64,000 nucleotides of DNA from Drosophila persimilis (taxonomy: Eukaryota; Arthropoda; Insecta; Diptera; Drosophilidae). Positions 13,421 to 25,682 of the stretch are shown in pieces. The notes beneath the pieces are model-generated. The model searched no databases, was not told where the DNA came from, and saw nothing but the letters and a program-made list of their open reading frames with translations. Location of the stretch: positions 248,001-312,000 of the forward strand of contig NW_020825369.1 of the NCBI RefSeq assembly GCF_003286085.1. Direction: 5' to 3'. The first letter of the stretch is position 1, and the number at the start of each line of letters is the position of its first letter. Position numbers and translations under genes: made by a program.

Positions 13421-13804
13421 AAATACGGTAACTGGAAAGAGCAACAACTAATGTTTAAGCCATCAGCAGCGGTGTGGCCGAAAGGAGGAGCAGGAGGAGG
13501 AGGAGGAGGCCTCTGAGGCAATTGCCACTCCACTGCCACTTGGGCACTTTTACGCGGTCCGATCCCCGCCAGCCCCTGCCGCCACTGCCGCCGCTAGACA
13601 AACAAATTATGGTTACTGTCAATAGACGTGCATTTCGAAGCCAGACAACAGGAGAACGAGTCAAACAAGAAAGAGACCCGGCCCGGAACAGGGCCAAGAA
13701 GAGATGCACCCACAGTGGCGGCAGTTGGACGTTTGACTGATGCCACAGCATGAGGCAAGCAGAAGTGGAAGAAACAAATTTAGCTGCACTTTTTCTTGGC
13801 CATT

Positions 13805-13850
13805 GCTCTCTCTCTCTCTCTCTCTTCCTCTCTCTTTCCCTCTCTCTTTC
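13805..13850. repeat. (CT)n-rich tract
   Basis: CT dinucleotides are broken by TTCC and TTTCCC. The other strand reads GA, a potential GAGA-factor target. Confidence 0.85.
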
Positions 13851-14957
13851 TGTTTGACAAACTGTGAAAATCGCCGTCGGGCAGTTTGGGCCAAAAACCG
13901 AAGCCAAAGCCAAAGCCAAAGCCAAGAAAGCAACAGGCAGCTGGCAGCCTCCGGATCCGCAACAAGACCTGCAGCTAATCACAGTCTGGCCTGCCACATG
14001 TTGAACGCTTCGCCAATTGCAAATTTCTAAGCCAACTCAATAATTGACCCAAAAACAAAAACCAAGAAAAACGTTGGTGTTTTTTTTTCTTTCAATTTAT
14101 GTAAAATGTTTTTTTTTTACAGAAATTTTTGTTTGTTTGTTTGTTGTTGTTTTTTTTGTTGCTTCGTTTCGTGCCCCCAGGACTTTTGTTGGAGATATTG
14201 GGGCCAGGCCAACGAGTTTGTCAGGAATTCAGTTTCCATATCCTGCAGCAGTTTTTGTGCTTTTCTAAATTATTTGTGCACTGCTTTTGTAGTTTTTTGC
14301 CTTTTGTTTGGCTGCAAAATATTTTCTGATTGTTGAAGTTTTCGTTTCGTTTCGTTTCGTTTCAAAAGCTGTTGATAGCGAATTTCCATGGCTTTTCCAG
14401 AGGGATGTTGAGAAAGTTTTTCCAACAACAACAACAACAACAACAAAAAATGAGTGTTGCACAGCTGAGAATTTAAGAACAATTACAAAAGAAACCCTTA
14501 AGGTAGAATTGCCCGATAATCCTACAACCAAAATAATTTTTTAAATTTCCCAAAAATCTAACACAAATCGGATTTTTGTTTGGGGTAAAAAAAAATCTAC
14601 AAAACATCTGCGATGTCTCTCGCGAAACCCTCCTGTCTTTCAGGGAAATGTTCCGCCCCACGTGCCACCCCATTTTCCGTTACTTAAATACACAGTTTCA
14701 GTGGCCTTTCAGTTTTCTTTCCTTCGGCCTGGCTGCAATTTGCATTTTGAGAAATGACCAGAGCAAGAGCCAGGAGTTAAGTAGAAATCGCAGTCTGGCA
14801 CTTGAAGCGTATCCCCGAAAATAGAAGGGGCGCCAGGCCGCAGGGGGGGGGGGGGGAAGGGCCCGAGGGGGCAGTGGTCCGTCTCGTCTCCATTTCGTGG
14901 CATAATTAAAAACGTGCTAAGCGTTTTAACGATGCCTGGACAGTGTCGGACAACTGC

Positions 14958-14993
14958 GATGATGATGACGATGATGATGATGATGATGATGAT
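14958..14993. repeat. (GAT)n trinucleotide array
   Basis: About twelve GAT units with one GAC interruption. Confidence 0.9.
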
Positions 14994-16437
14994 TCCTCAG
15001 GCTCTCCTGCCCTTCTGCGACCCTTCTCTCGCACTCGATTGTCGGACTCTCGGACTCTCGGACTCTTGGGCTCTTGGGCTCTTGGCCATGGCCAACGCCA
15101 ACGATGATATGCCAGTTTCAAGAGCTTCATACACACGATGAGAGGCAGCAGCAGAGAATAAAATAAACTTCAATCTTGGTCTGGTATGTGTCTGCCTTTC
15201 CCTTCCCCCTTCCCCCTTCCTCCTTCCCTTCCCCCTTCCCTCTTTATTGTTGTTTATTTATTTAGCATTCTTCGCTTTTTTCCATTCAATGATTTGAAAA
15301 CTGAATTTCCAGTCTCAGGTTTGTTCCTCCTGCGTTTGGATTTCTTTTTGCTTATGCTTTCGAGTGCTTATGCTACCGTTAAGTGGCGAAGGGAGGAAGA
15401 CACTAAGGGAAGTGCTCTAATGAGATGAGACTTGGACTTGGAGCCCGACTTGGACTCGGACACGGACACGGACACGGACTCGGGGCCTGGTCAGGGAGCG
15501 GCTGGCCCAAGGCAGTGGCTTCCCTCTTGCTGGATTGCATGGCTTTTATTTTTTTTAATTACGAAAATTGGATTTTTATGTACCACAGCTGAGGTGGGGC
15601 ATGGGGCAGGGACCAGGGGGCAGGGAGCAGGGGGCAGGGGGCAGGGGGCATGCGAGCCAGAGACACTTGACATGCATGGTGGCGATGAGTGGCCCTGGCT
15701 CTGTCTCTGTCTCTGTCTCTGCCGCTGGATGGGGTCCAAATGAGAGTGCGAAGATACATAGATGGGAGGAGGGGCAACAGTAGCCGGAGACTGGGGCTGC
15801 GGATGGGGCTGGATGCTGGATGCTGTCCCCATTCGAGTTTTTATCTCCTCCGCTGTGTGGCTTAATTGAGTTGGTGGTGAGTGGTACAGTCACCGTTCGC
15901 CACCGCTCACCCCTCTGGGTAATAAAATTAGGTTAAAGCGGCTGTAAATAGGTAAGAAAAGAGAAAAACAGATGCCAAATGCCGGGAAACTCGGACTCTT
16001 ACTCGGACTCTTACTTGGACTCCAATCCAACGAGAATAAGTGATTCTGCCCGCATGCATGTGCAACATTGCACAAAATTGCAGCACCTTCCCCCGGACTG
16101 GGAGTGGGTTGGGGCCTGCTGGGGTCCCAGTGAAAGCCTCAGAAGTCGAGGCCTGCCAATTGGAATACTTCACCGCAATTGCTGTCGGTTAACTGGGGGG
16201 GACTGGGGGGGGGGAGTGGGGTTCTGTGGGTAAATGCTAATGATAGTAATAGGATAGGTGGATTACAGGAGCCGAACGAGCCTGTGGGTGGGTGGGCACC
16301 ACACAGCTGCCATGTCTCGAAAACTTTCCCATCAGAAAGAAGGAAAGGCCTGGATACTCCTCTGTCTCCACTTGTCTTGAATTTTGCTTGGAAAACGTGC
16401 TAGTTTTAGACCAAAACGGATTGAACGAAGCTGGTAT

Positions 16438-16470
16438 CCGAAAATTTCGGTTTTTCTTTCTCGCTCACTC
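16438..16470 (-). repeat. Dispersed GTGAGCGAG repeat, copy G (reverse)
   Basis: On the minus strand this reads GAGTGAGCGAGAAAGAAAAA then CCGAAATTTTCGG, the full 6-base-arm palindrome. It continues into GATACCAGCTTCGTTCAATC, which resembles the downstream part of the copy at 31060. It is the only copy in reverse orientation. Confidence 0.75.
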
Positions 16471-17660
16471 GCTGTTCGATTTGATGAACACTCGGGACCC
16501 ATCTGTACAGAACTGAAGTGTTGAAAGAATCCTTCAAGATGATAATATTCCAAAAAAGTCACCTTTGAAGCTCCCCCGGATCAATCGGTCGCCTTTGAAC
16601 CCCTCTTCCAAGGTCACCCGCAGGCGAAACGCATCGAAAACTCCCCTTGCGGGAACTCGAAACCTTGCATGCTGGGCTGCTTCCTGTCTGGAAGTGTGGA
16701 AGGGCCACACACTGGCCAATTGTTGCACTCTCGGGGCACTCTTTGCGCTCCTCCCTCGCCCACAGATGGCAACAGGAGCCCCTCTGGTGGCTCTGTAGTT
16801 TATTTACCGCATATCATATCGTGTTTCCCAGCCTCGACCACAATGTGTGCCCTGGCGATACACCCAATGCCGGTGGAGTTGTCAGCGGCCCGGCAACTCC
16901 CTCGAACTGCAGCTCCTTGGTGCTTCGTCCCCTGTAGGATGGACGGTTATGGATGCCTCCGATCCATCTTCATAATGAAACGTGTCAATTTACATGAAAA
17001 TGATTTTTCCCTTACTCTCGTGCTCTCTCTCTCTGTGGCTCTCGAGAAAAGTGGCAACGTGTTCTTAAGCAACCCATTAGAGGCTTATTCCTCGGCTCTT
17101 TCCCGCAGCACACCAAGAGACGTCTCTTACCTCCATCTCTCACTCGTCGCTTAAGTGTTTTTTATGGCACGCTCAAACTTTTTATGGGTGCCTGCATCCT
17201 GCCACAAAGACAGAGAGCTGGAGCTGGAGCTCTCGTCTTGTTTATTATTTAAAGCAAATTATCAAAATGCGTTTGCATATCGTAAAAAAAGGATTTTTTA
17301 TGTTGTACATCATTAAGCATAATAATCTTGCCACCGGTGGCAGATGCACGTCGGGGCATGGAGTATGCCCGCCCGACGAGTGGGAAATTCACTTTTTATG
17401 GCTACTAATTTTTAAGCTGATTAAAAGCCATCAAAATGAAATCAGTAATTCCTCTTATATTCGTATTTCTTTTATTTTTTTGACTGATTGTATCCCTTGC
17501 CAAAGGTGTGCACTGAATTTCGATGATTGCGACGATGCCTCGTTAAGCGCCCAACTCTCAGGCCGAACCCCATTTGATGGCCTCGGCTTTTACGAGTATT
17601 TCAAACTCCTTTTGGCTGGGATTCATGGTTTTTTTTTTTTGTGGCATATTTTTGGAAGAT

Positions 17661-17693
17661 GTTTCTTGTTTCTTCTGTCTATTGCAGGTACGT
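17661..17693 (+). promoter_or_regulatory. fz: Candidate recursive splice site (ratchet point) in intron 1
   Basis: A pyrimidine-rich tract (GTTTCTTGTTTCTTCTGTCT) runs into ATTGCAG ending at 17687 and is followed at once by GTACGT at 17688. This acceptor-donor fusion with no exon between is the structure of fly ratchet points. It lies close to the middle of intron 1 and would cut it into 15,207 and 13,832 bases. The donor differs from the usual GTAAGT at one base. The placement and tract are seen; the use of the site is inferred. Confidence 0.5.
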
Positions 17694-17699
17694 GTGTCG

Positions 17700-17722
17700 C
17701 CCCCCCCCCCCCCCCCCCCCCC
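17700..17722. repeat. 23-base poly(C) tract
   Basis: An unbroken C homopolymer begins 12 bases after the candidate ratchet-point donor. A G10-11 run lies 90 bases further on at about 17814-17825. Length at such tracts is often uncertain in assemblies. Confidence 0.85.
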
Positions 17723-17863
17723 ATTGCCCCATGTGTGTGAGTAACGAAAGTCCTGCCTCGAGCTTCAAAACTGTCAAAACTTTAGCCCGAAGCCAATTGG
17801 GAAGAAAGTTTCCAGGGGGGGGGGGCCCAAAGGGTCAAGTCATAAATACGCAATTATTTGGAG

Positions 17864-17865
<2 letters not shown>

Positions 17866-17894
<29 letters not shown>
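17866..17894. repeat. (CT)n microsatellite
   Basis: About fourteen uninterrupted CT units. Confidence 0.9.
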
Positions 17895-17896
<2 letters not shown>

Positions 17897-18844
17897 GTTC
17901 TCTGTCGGGATTAAAGTTTCCCGGCAGCTGTCTTACCTGTTAGTCCCCTTAACTTACTGTCTTTTCGTCTCCATTATCTCGCAGAGCCAGACCTAGACCC
18001 AAACACCCACAAACATTATTATTATTCTAATTTCTTTTTTTGGGCAATTAACAAAAAACCGAAAATTGTCAAAAGTTTGTAGAAGTTTGACGTCCTTCGG
18101 GGTTTCGTATCTCCTGGGGATTGTCTTCGCTTGAACAAGTCTCAAACAAACATTTTTCTGATTCTTTGACGAGACTTTCGCCTCGTTTTTTGGTGCCACG
18201 CATTGTTGCAGGTGCGGCCGACTCCTAGTTTCGTTTCGAAAATGTTTTGCAAAAATACGCACAAAAAAGTGGAGAACTTTTCGGGGGGTGTGGGCGGGTA
18301 GGAGGGTCGATGGCTTAATTTGCTTTTCATGGAATGGAATATCCACAAAACAAACAGAATTCCATTTTTTTCCTCTTTTTCCGTGTGTATTTTTTTTTGT
18401 TTTGCGAGCCATTGACTTTTATATCCAGAAACGAGTACTCTATGTGGGAGAACAGAACCAGAAGCAGAACCAGAACCCAGAACCCAAACCCGAACCCGAA
18501 CCTCATCGACTCTGAAACTGAACTGAACTGAACCGAATTGAAGTTCCAATCTCTCCCTACCCCTCTCCCCCTCTCCCGCGCTCTGTGGCACTGTGGCACT
18601 GTCGTTGTCGCACTTCTGGCTGGCACTGTTCACGCTCAAGTGAAGCGATGTTGTTTTTAGCTATTGCCTATAAATTTTCCTGTGGTCGTCGCTCTACGGG
18701 GAATGAATGGGGGATTTCGGGCAGAGTTAGTGTTTGGTTCATGGGGGCGGGGGCGGGTTGAGGAGGCGAACGGGTTCTGGTATATCGGTATTTTTGGTGC
18801 CATTTTTGGGGCAGCCATCCCAGGCCATACCATCCGTTCAGCCA

Positions 18845-18880
18845 TTCATCCATTCTTGTGCTCCTTTTTGTAGGTAGGTG
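18845..18880 (+). promoter_or_regulatory. fz: Weaker candidate recursive splice site
   Basis: CATTCTTGTGCTCCTTTTTG is followed by TAG ending at 18873 and by GTAGGT from 18874. The pyrimidine tract is good, but TAG and GTAGGT are both less favoured than CAG and GTAAGT. It lies only 1.2 kb from the site at 17687, so it may be a chance match. Confidence 0.25.
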
Positions 18881-19699
18881 CGTTGGGGAACGCCACCCGT
18901 CTCTGGGCGCCTCCAAGCCTCAGTGTTGACAAATGGCTTAAAGTTTTCGGCCATGCGTCGTTTCATGGCTTTAATTTGAGGCAATTTGGAGGGGACTACA
19001 GACCGGAAAAAGGATGGCGATTAGCCGTGAGAGGACACTCGATGGGCGAGTAGGGGTTCTAGTTCTAGTATGGGAAAATGAAAAGAAAAACGGGAAGCGG
19101 AAGTGCCACCTTTAGGGACGACGCCACAATGAGCTTTATTTCGATCACAATCGTTCCGTTCGCCAATGTGTTGCACAATATTTTCAGCGAATTTACCATT
19201 CGTGCAAATTTTCAGGTCTCGCACATTAAAGCTTTTTACCATAAGCCCGTAAGAGGGTTTCCCAGCCGCAGCCGCAACCCCCGCCCCACTCCCACTCCCA
19301 ATCCCAATCCCATTGCCCGCTCGTCTATCGGTACTCTATCTTATTGAAAAGCAAAAACCTTTAAACCGCGCACACTGATGACTGATAAATGTGGCCTGAA
19401 AGCAGCGCTTACAAATAATTCAATGCCAAATGCTGAATCACTTCCCTCCCAGCCCCAGCACCAGCACCAGCCCCAGCACCGGCCAGGGCCCATCCTGTTC
19501 CGTCCTGGCCTGTCCCCCCCACTGATCCCTCGACCAGAACAGCAGGTTGGGCCTTCATTATCAGATAGTTTTCCATGGGCGCAAAGCATTTTCCAGCAAT
19601 TGAATATCCAGCGATGCCGGACAAAGCATTTGAATGTCAGTCCGTCCGTCCGTCCGTCGGTCGTCTCTCTTTTTACGCTTTTTATTTTCCCTTTTATGC

Positions 19700-19728
19700 T
19701 GTTGTTGTTGTTGTTGTTGTTGTTGTTG
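19700..19728. repeat. (GTT)n trinucleotide array
   Basis: About nine GTT units, seen directly. Confidence 0.9.
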
Positions 19729-20369
19729 GTGCGGAAATTAATGAGACTGACAGGCTTTTGACGCAATTTGATGCCCCGCAGTTTCTGTTTCTGTTCGGCA
19801 TTTTTTTTTTTTTGTATATTTTTTTTTTTATAAATATTGAAATCATTTATCAGCAGCAGCCACAAAAGAAAGACCGACGACGATGGCCCGGCAGTGCGGT
19901 GTGGGTCACTGAGGAATGCGCGAAATCAATGAGCGATTGTGTATATATTTTTTTTTGTTTTTTCGCTGGATCCGCGTAAATAGAGCTCTCGTTGGGGCGA
20001 TAATCATTCCCAGAATAAATTCAAAAAATGATCCGTAAAGGCTTTTTGGGGACTTTTTGTTTATGCAAAAGTTCCGGATGATATTGGTTTACCGGCTTTG
20101 ATGATCCGTTGATCTGTTGATCTTCGGCTGGATCTCATCGAAATTCTGAGATCTCTTTCTGTGGAAAGAACAACATTTGAAATGGGATATGTACCGATGT
20201 TTAATGATCCAATTCATGGAATCTGTAGGTGTTTATCTCCAACTGTTTATCATAGAAGCGATTTTGGAACACAGCAGAAGAGACACAGCACCGCTTTAGC
20301 CACACAAATAAGGACCTTCGAACAGAAGACGAAGCTAAAAACCAGTAGAGTTGACCAGAAAATCAAATA

Positions 20370-20620
20370 GAGAGTGAGCGAGAAGAAAAAACCGAAATTT
20401 TCGGTTCAGACACCATCAAAATTGCGAGACCTGCTTCGTTTTGGTCGAACTTTTTGAGGCAATGAAAAAGCTGAGACGCCGATCGACCGAAGCGAATACT
20501 GAAACCGAATATATCCGATCTTTCACCCATTTTGAGACGCTTTTGAATCTCCAACCGAAGCGATAATACAGCTGGAATACCATCTGGAATAAACTGCCTA
20601 ATATTCGGGACAAGCATCGC
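20370..20620 (+). repeat. Dispersed GTGAGCGAG repeat, copy C (long)
   Basis: The core GAGTGAGCGAGAAGAAAAAA is followed by CCGAAATTTTCGG at about 20392-20404. It continues with CCTGCTTCGTTTTGGTC, similar to the reverse copy at 16438, and GAAGCGAATACTGAAACC, similar to words after the copy at 22453. The right edge is estimated. Short open frames on its minus strand are not protein-like. Confidence 0.65.
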
Positions 20621-21970
20621 ATACTTCTACCAAAGAATATTGGAAAAATGCGATCTGTATTCATGGAAACCGTTTTGAGTGCTGCGGGGAATGGGTTATG
20701 TCTGCTCGCTTATGGGGAATTTGCTGCCAAATGAGTTCTAAAAATGCACTACAACGGGGGGGCGGGGCGGGGCGTAGCAAAAATGAATACCAATGGGCTC
20801 CTAATGTTAGTCATACACACTCGTAATTAGTACCAAAGTCCGTAGCTTGAACAATTGGGCCTGCTCTGGCAAATGCCTCCCATCCTGGACCTGGAGGCGA
20901 GCGGGCGAGCCCGCATGGATAATTAGTGTAACCTCAGCTGAAATTTACACTGAGAGAGGGATACGGAGGGCACTCTTGATACAAAGAATGCTGTCGGGCT
21001 GTCGGGATGTTGGGCTGTTGGGATGCTGGGCTGTTGGGCTGTCATCATCGTGGGTACACGGCCGAAATAAATACGAAATCATTTGTATACCGAGTTGTAT
21101 TTCCCGGAGTTTCGAAGCTTGTATTTGCTGAATGCTGAAACATTTATCGCTGTCGTGGCCCCAACAGATGAGCGGCGGAGGAGCAGAGGACAATGCGGAT
21201 GCGGACATGGCAAATGGCAAATGGCCTGGCAGGAGATGAGTCCGATGAGCCTGCCGCTGAGCTGCTAAAAACTTGCAGCAGGGCCAGCAGTCGGTTTTGT
21301 TTAGACTGCAAACTGTGAGATAAATTGTGGTGTATCTGTATCTGAGCATGGCATCTGCAGCAAATGCAGGCCCAATACCAGTACCAGTCGGAGTCGCACT
21401 CCCAAACCCTCTCTCCCTCTATCCATGGTTGATTACAAAGCGTTGGCCAGTCTACCGAGAAATGGAAATGAAAATGCAGTCGGGGAATCGCGAACAGTCG
21501 CTCTATCCGCAGTCCTCGTCCTCGTCCTCGACTGCCTCCTGCTCCTCCTGCTCCTGCCGCTGCCACTGCTCCTGCTCCCCATCTAAACGTCATCGTTTAA
21601 AGTGTTAAAATAAAAGCAAAAGATTCTCATCCGACTCGGGCCCGGCACTGGACCCCATGTTCATCTGCGGGGTTTTTGTGTGAAAAATTATGGCAGCTGA
21701 CTGTGAAAAATTGTTGCAAATAGTTTTCAGTGAATGTTTTTTATTTCTCCTTCGTTTTTGCCCGCCACACCGTCGATAGCTCCGCTTCGCTCCGCACCGC
21801 TCAGAGCGGAGCCTCCACTGGAGTGGAGGCTTTTAGTTAATGCGCACTCGACTTGGCCCAACCAACCAACGTCAAGTGGTTTCGGTTTATCGGCAGTGGA
21901 ATGGGCAGTGGAATGAGGATGGGGACGGCTTTGGCTTTGGCTGTGGCTGTGGCTGGTGGCCATGGTTATG

Positions 21971-22013
21971 GGCAGGAGGGCTGGCAGGAGGGCTGGCAGG
22001 AGGGCTGGCAGGA
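21971..22013. repeat. 12-bp minisatellite (GGCAGGAGGGCT)
   Basis: Three and a half near-perfect 12-base units lie in tandem. All frames through it are open, which explains the overlapping spurious frames here. Confidence 0.9.
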
Positions 22014-22452
22014 GGAAAGATTATGCAGCAGAAGCACCATCGATGGGATCGATGTCAGTGGCTTTGGATGCTGCAAATGTGGATGATGTGCACAAGTGCC
22101 TCACATGTGTTTCTGTGTTGCCAGCATCAGTTTTGTAAGCATTTCAAGTGTCAGTGGGGTTCGATGTTCGCCCAACTCTGACATTTCCCAGCATCGGTAG
22201 ATACAATTTTTGCAATTTGTACGTGATATGATAACTGAAACTTATCTATCCCCAAAATGGCGCCCAAGAGGGGAGCCAAAGCACACTGATTGATTGTTTT
22301 TGCCAATCAACAATCACAGAACAACACCAAATAAGAGATAAACGCATCAACTCAATGCGAAATGGCAGAAATGGTGAAGAGAAGGACTAGGACTAGGTAG
22401 GACCCACTGGTACCCATTGGAGCCCTGCTTGAGTCTACAGTCTTGAGTCTAC

Positions 22453-22571
22453 GGATCCTCCCGAATCACTAAAAGCCGAGTGCGAGCACTGCGCAAATTA
22501 TTGAAGTTCTTGCTCTTTCTCTTTACTAAAAATTCAAATGAAAAGTGAGCGAGAAAAATTACCGAAATTTT
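22453..22571 (+). repeat. Dispersed GTGAGCGAG repeat, copy B
   Basis: The best partner of copy A: GGATC, CCCGAATC, GCGAGCACTGCGCAAATTA, TTCAAATGAAAAGTGAGCG and CCGAAATTTT occur in the same order and spacing. Downstream, GATACC and GAAGCGAATACCGAAGCCC link it to copies C, E and G. A period-10 array follows directly. Confidence 0.8.
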
Positions 22572-22628
22572 GTGATCGGCGATACCTGGAGCGGGCTTTT
22601 TGATGGAATGAGAGATGAAGCGAATACC

Positions 22629-22678
22629 GAAGCCCAGAGAAGCCCAGCGAAGCCCAGCGAAGCCCAGAGAAGCCCATC
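22629..22678. repeat. Period-10 array (AAGCCCAGCG)
   Basis: Five decamers of the type AAGCCCAGAG / AAGCCCAGCG lie just right of dispersed repeat copy B. It may have grown from the GAAGCC word that the dispersed repeat itself contains. Confidence 0.85.
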
Positions 22679-25229
22679 GAATAGATTCGGGTATTCTGTT
22701 CAAGAAGGCCTCCCCTTCCCCCCGTCTAGAGGAAAACAAACGAAGATTCCACCGATTTGGTGGCCGTTTAACCGCACTACCAGCATTTAAACACTTAAAC
22801 ACACACCAATTCCATTTAATTGCCTGCCATTCGGCACCACTTAAGGCAATGAAAACTCTTCGATTTCACTCCCTTTGCCAATGGGTCAGAGCCAGTGATC
22901 CTCCAGCAGAGACATCAATCACGGCCTGGTCTTTCATTTCCCTGACGCTTCTGCTGGCGCACATTTTGTTGATGTAATTTGATGCGTTATTATTCAAATA
23001 ATATATAATTTGCAGCATTATATCGCCCCGGCTGACAGCCAGACCTGAGCTTTTGTTCACTTTTCCTTGTGGCTGGCTGTGTCGCCCCCTGTGCGCCCCT
23101 GACCATGGTCCGTGGTCCCTGCCACCTGCCATAAGTTCTTGTTCTTGTAATTATTATGGTGGCAGTGTCCAGGAGCGAGGCAAACCGGCTTGACTGTGGC
23201 TTCTTTTGCGTTGGCTATCGGCTGAACGCCTTCGTCTAACTGTACGCTCAGCCAGGCACCAGCCGATCCCGATCTGTGGCATACCGAACATCTCCGATGT
23301 TCCGTACGTGTATGTACTCGGAAGAGGTTTCAGGCGCACACTTTTTGCCGTTAGCCGCGTGGTCTTGTGGCGTATCTGTATCTCGGCTGGTTGCATGCCA
23401 CAGACGCCATCGCTGTTGGAATCGCCATCGTTGCCGCCGCCACCACCGCCGCTGTCGTCTCCGAATCGTAACAGTAACAGACTTTATGCAAATTGTTGTA
23501 ATATTTTGTCTTCTTCCTACTCTTTCTCTTTCCATGATTTCGTTCTTATTGCGTGTAGTGTGTCCATGCTACAGGGGAGGGGGGTTGGGGGCTGGTCAGG
23601 TGGGGGATTGGATGGCACATCAAATGGACCGTTGCTTGTTACGGACCGCATAGGCGACACTCCATGAAACGGAATTACCGTTTTGGTAGTTTGATTCTGA
23701 CAAAGCTCATTGGGCATTTATTTGGCTTTATTATGCGACTTTCGGGCGGGTCTCTACCCTGCCTCTATCATCTCTCTGATATATGGTTAATGGCCGCCGT
23801 TAAGCCGGGGGATTTGTCACAGATGGGAATCTATTAGTGAAGAGACTGCTGGAAATTCACGCCACTCACGGCAAGGGACCGACTGATTTTCCAGTCATTT
23901 TTTCATGCATTTCCCTGTACGGATTACATTTCTTACATTTTCGAATAAATAAACACAAAACTCTCGCGTTCTTCTCAATTCCATGGACAAATTGTCTGAA
24001 ATCTTCCATGGACATGACATAAGTAATGGGGGCCTCCCCTTCAGCAGGCAGACACGCCTACTTTAACACAGTTCCCTCCGCCCCATCCCCTCCCCCCCCC
24101 CCCCACTCTGGCATATACATTTCACTGAAAAGAGAGAGAGAGAGGCAGAGAGAGCCACCACAAAATTGTGGCCACGCAAACACGTTCCTCTCTATTAAAT
24201 TTCATAAATTTATTAAATTATGCCCCACCAAAGCCAGAAAAACGAAGACAACAGAGAATCCCCAATGAAGTCGCTTAAATATAGAATAATATGCGGGGCA
24301 CGACGAAGGGGCGGGTAGGGAGAAGAAGTTGGAAAACTAGAGGGGGGGGGAAAAAAGAAAAGAAAAGAAACAAATGCCACCAACTGAGAGAAGAGTGCAA
24401 TTGGGTGCAGATACAAAGAGGCAACTCAACGGGGGGCAAAATGCTTAGGAGGGTGGGGAAAGATGGGTATCTGAACAACCACCCCCCACCCCACCCCCCT
24501 GCTCATTAGTTGTTGTCAGGCAGGAGACACGACAGACACGACAGACACGGCCTGCTAAAAATTAATATGTCAAATTATGCAGCATTCGGGTGGGGTGGGG
24601 AGGGGAGGGGAGGGTAGAGAGCATTAAAAGAGACTCTGAAGCGTGTCCAGGCAACATGCAAAGAGGTTCCACTGTGCCACCAGAACTCTCTTTCCTCCCC
24701 CCGGCACCCCTCCACTGCGTTCTGCGTCTTTCGTGCAATTAGAAAGAAGCTCGACTGAAGCTCCTGCCAAAATGTCAAACCGAAAATATGCTGCGTTTGC
24801 TGCTGTCTCCATGTCAATGTCACAAGAGAAAGATAGAGCGAAAGATAGAGCGAAAGAGAGAGAGAGAGAGAGTGGTGCCAGGTACTGGTTTTGGGTGAAA
24901 AGTGGAAATTGGAAACTGGGGAAATGCACCTGCTTGCCGCCCCCTGTGGCAGCATCATCTGAGAATGTTTCGAATAAGCCAAGTCTGATTTTCGGGCCAA
25001 CAACATCTTGAGCAACATGTAGCAAGTGATTGTCCAACAAATTATTTAATTTGCATACGAGCTAATGCCTCCTGATGCTGAATGATGTGACAGGGGATCT
25101 GTTACGCCCCCACCACAGTCTCTCCATATATACACATACTATATAGACATATATATACGAGTTGGTTAGCATGTTAAACGTGTATTTGAGGCCGTCAGAT
25201 GGTCAATGAGTGTTAGCGTCACGTTGGTG

Positions 25230-25261
<32 letters not shown>

Positions 25262-25648
25262 CCCCTGCGGAGCTCTCTTCCCAGCTTTACTCCACTTGGG
25301 AGTACGTGACATGCATGAACGATATGTATCTGTTGTACTCCGGCATTATACGCATACGTATACGGCGTGAGATATCTCTTTGTACGACTATGCGTAAAAG
25401 TTTGCCTGGCAGACGCTGAAACTGAAGCCGAAGCTGGAGCTGGAGCTCGAGCTTAAGTTGGTTTTAAGTTGTAAGCATTTAGTTGACATTAACTGGGATT
25501 TGGCCCTCGGAGGGGAAAGAACTTGACTGGGATTATTTATCGGATGATGCCTTCAGGGTGGAGGGCGGAGAATCGATAGAAAAATCCCAACAAAATAATT
25601 ATATTTTATGGCAAAATATCACTTTCTAGAACAGCAACCATTTTGCAT
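22679..25648. other. Intron 1 part, no gene
   Basis: No gene is recognised. Contents are GCCGCCACC-type triplets near 23430, C and G runs near 24090-24104 and 24342-24350, GA-rich runs near 24131-24143 and 24855-24872, ACGACAGAC units near 24527-24548, and a GTC array at 25228-25260. Short TATATA patches lie near 25125-25160. Confidence 0.6.
25228..25260. repeat. (CGT)n trinucleotide array
   Basis: About eleven GTC/CGT units with one TTG interruption. Confidence 0.9.
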
Positions 25649-25682
25649 GAGAGTGAGCGGGGAAAGAAAACCGAAATTTTTC
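25649..25682 (+). repeat. Dispersed GTGAGCGAG repeat, copy D (short)
   Basis: The core reads GAGAGTGAGCGGGGAAAGAA then CCGAAATTTTT. The right arm of the palindrome is missing. The sequence to the right (CTACCGAAAGCC) has weak likeness to copies B and C. Confidence 0.6.

Larger units (their letters stand above)
12890..17687. other. Intron 1 part, ending at candidate ratchet point
   Basis: No gene is seen. There is a CAA array at 13381-13420, GGA units near 13485-13509, a CT-rich run at 13805-13850, AAGCCA hexamers at about 13901-13926, TTTCG pentamers near 14341-14363, a 12-base G run at about 14845-14856, ATG trinucleotides at 14958-14993, and GGACAC hexamers at about 15455-15480. A 161-codon frame at 16669-17154 shows no domain or familiar motif. 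Confidence 0.6.
17895..22452. other. Intron 1 part, no gene
   Basis: No coding region is recognised. It contains ACCCGA/AACCAG hexamer patches near 18450-18500, CCAGCA units near 19450-19480, a GTT array at 19700-19728, TGTTGGGC units near 21000-21045, and a 12-base minisatellite at 21971-22013. The second candidate recursive splice site is at 18873|18874, and one dispersed repeat copy lies at 20370. Confidence 0.6.

Noticed and set aside
16669-17154. 161-codon plus-strand frame
   Set aside because: No motif, no supporting promoter or splice sites, and composition like intron DNA; nearby frames overlap it in other phases.
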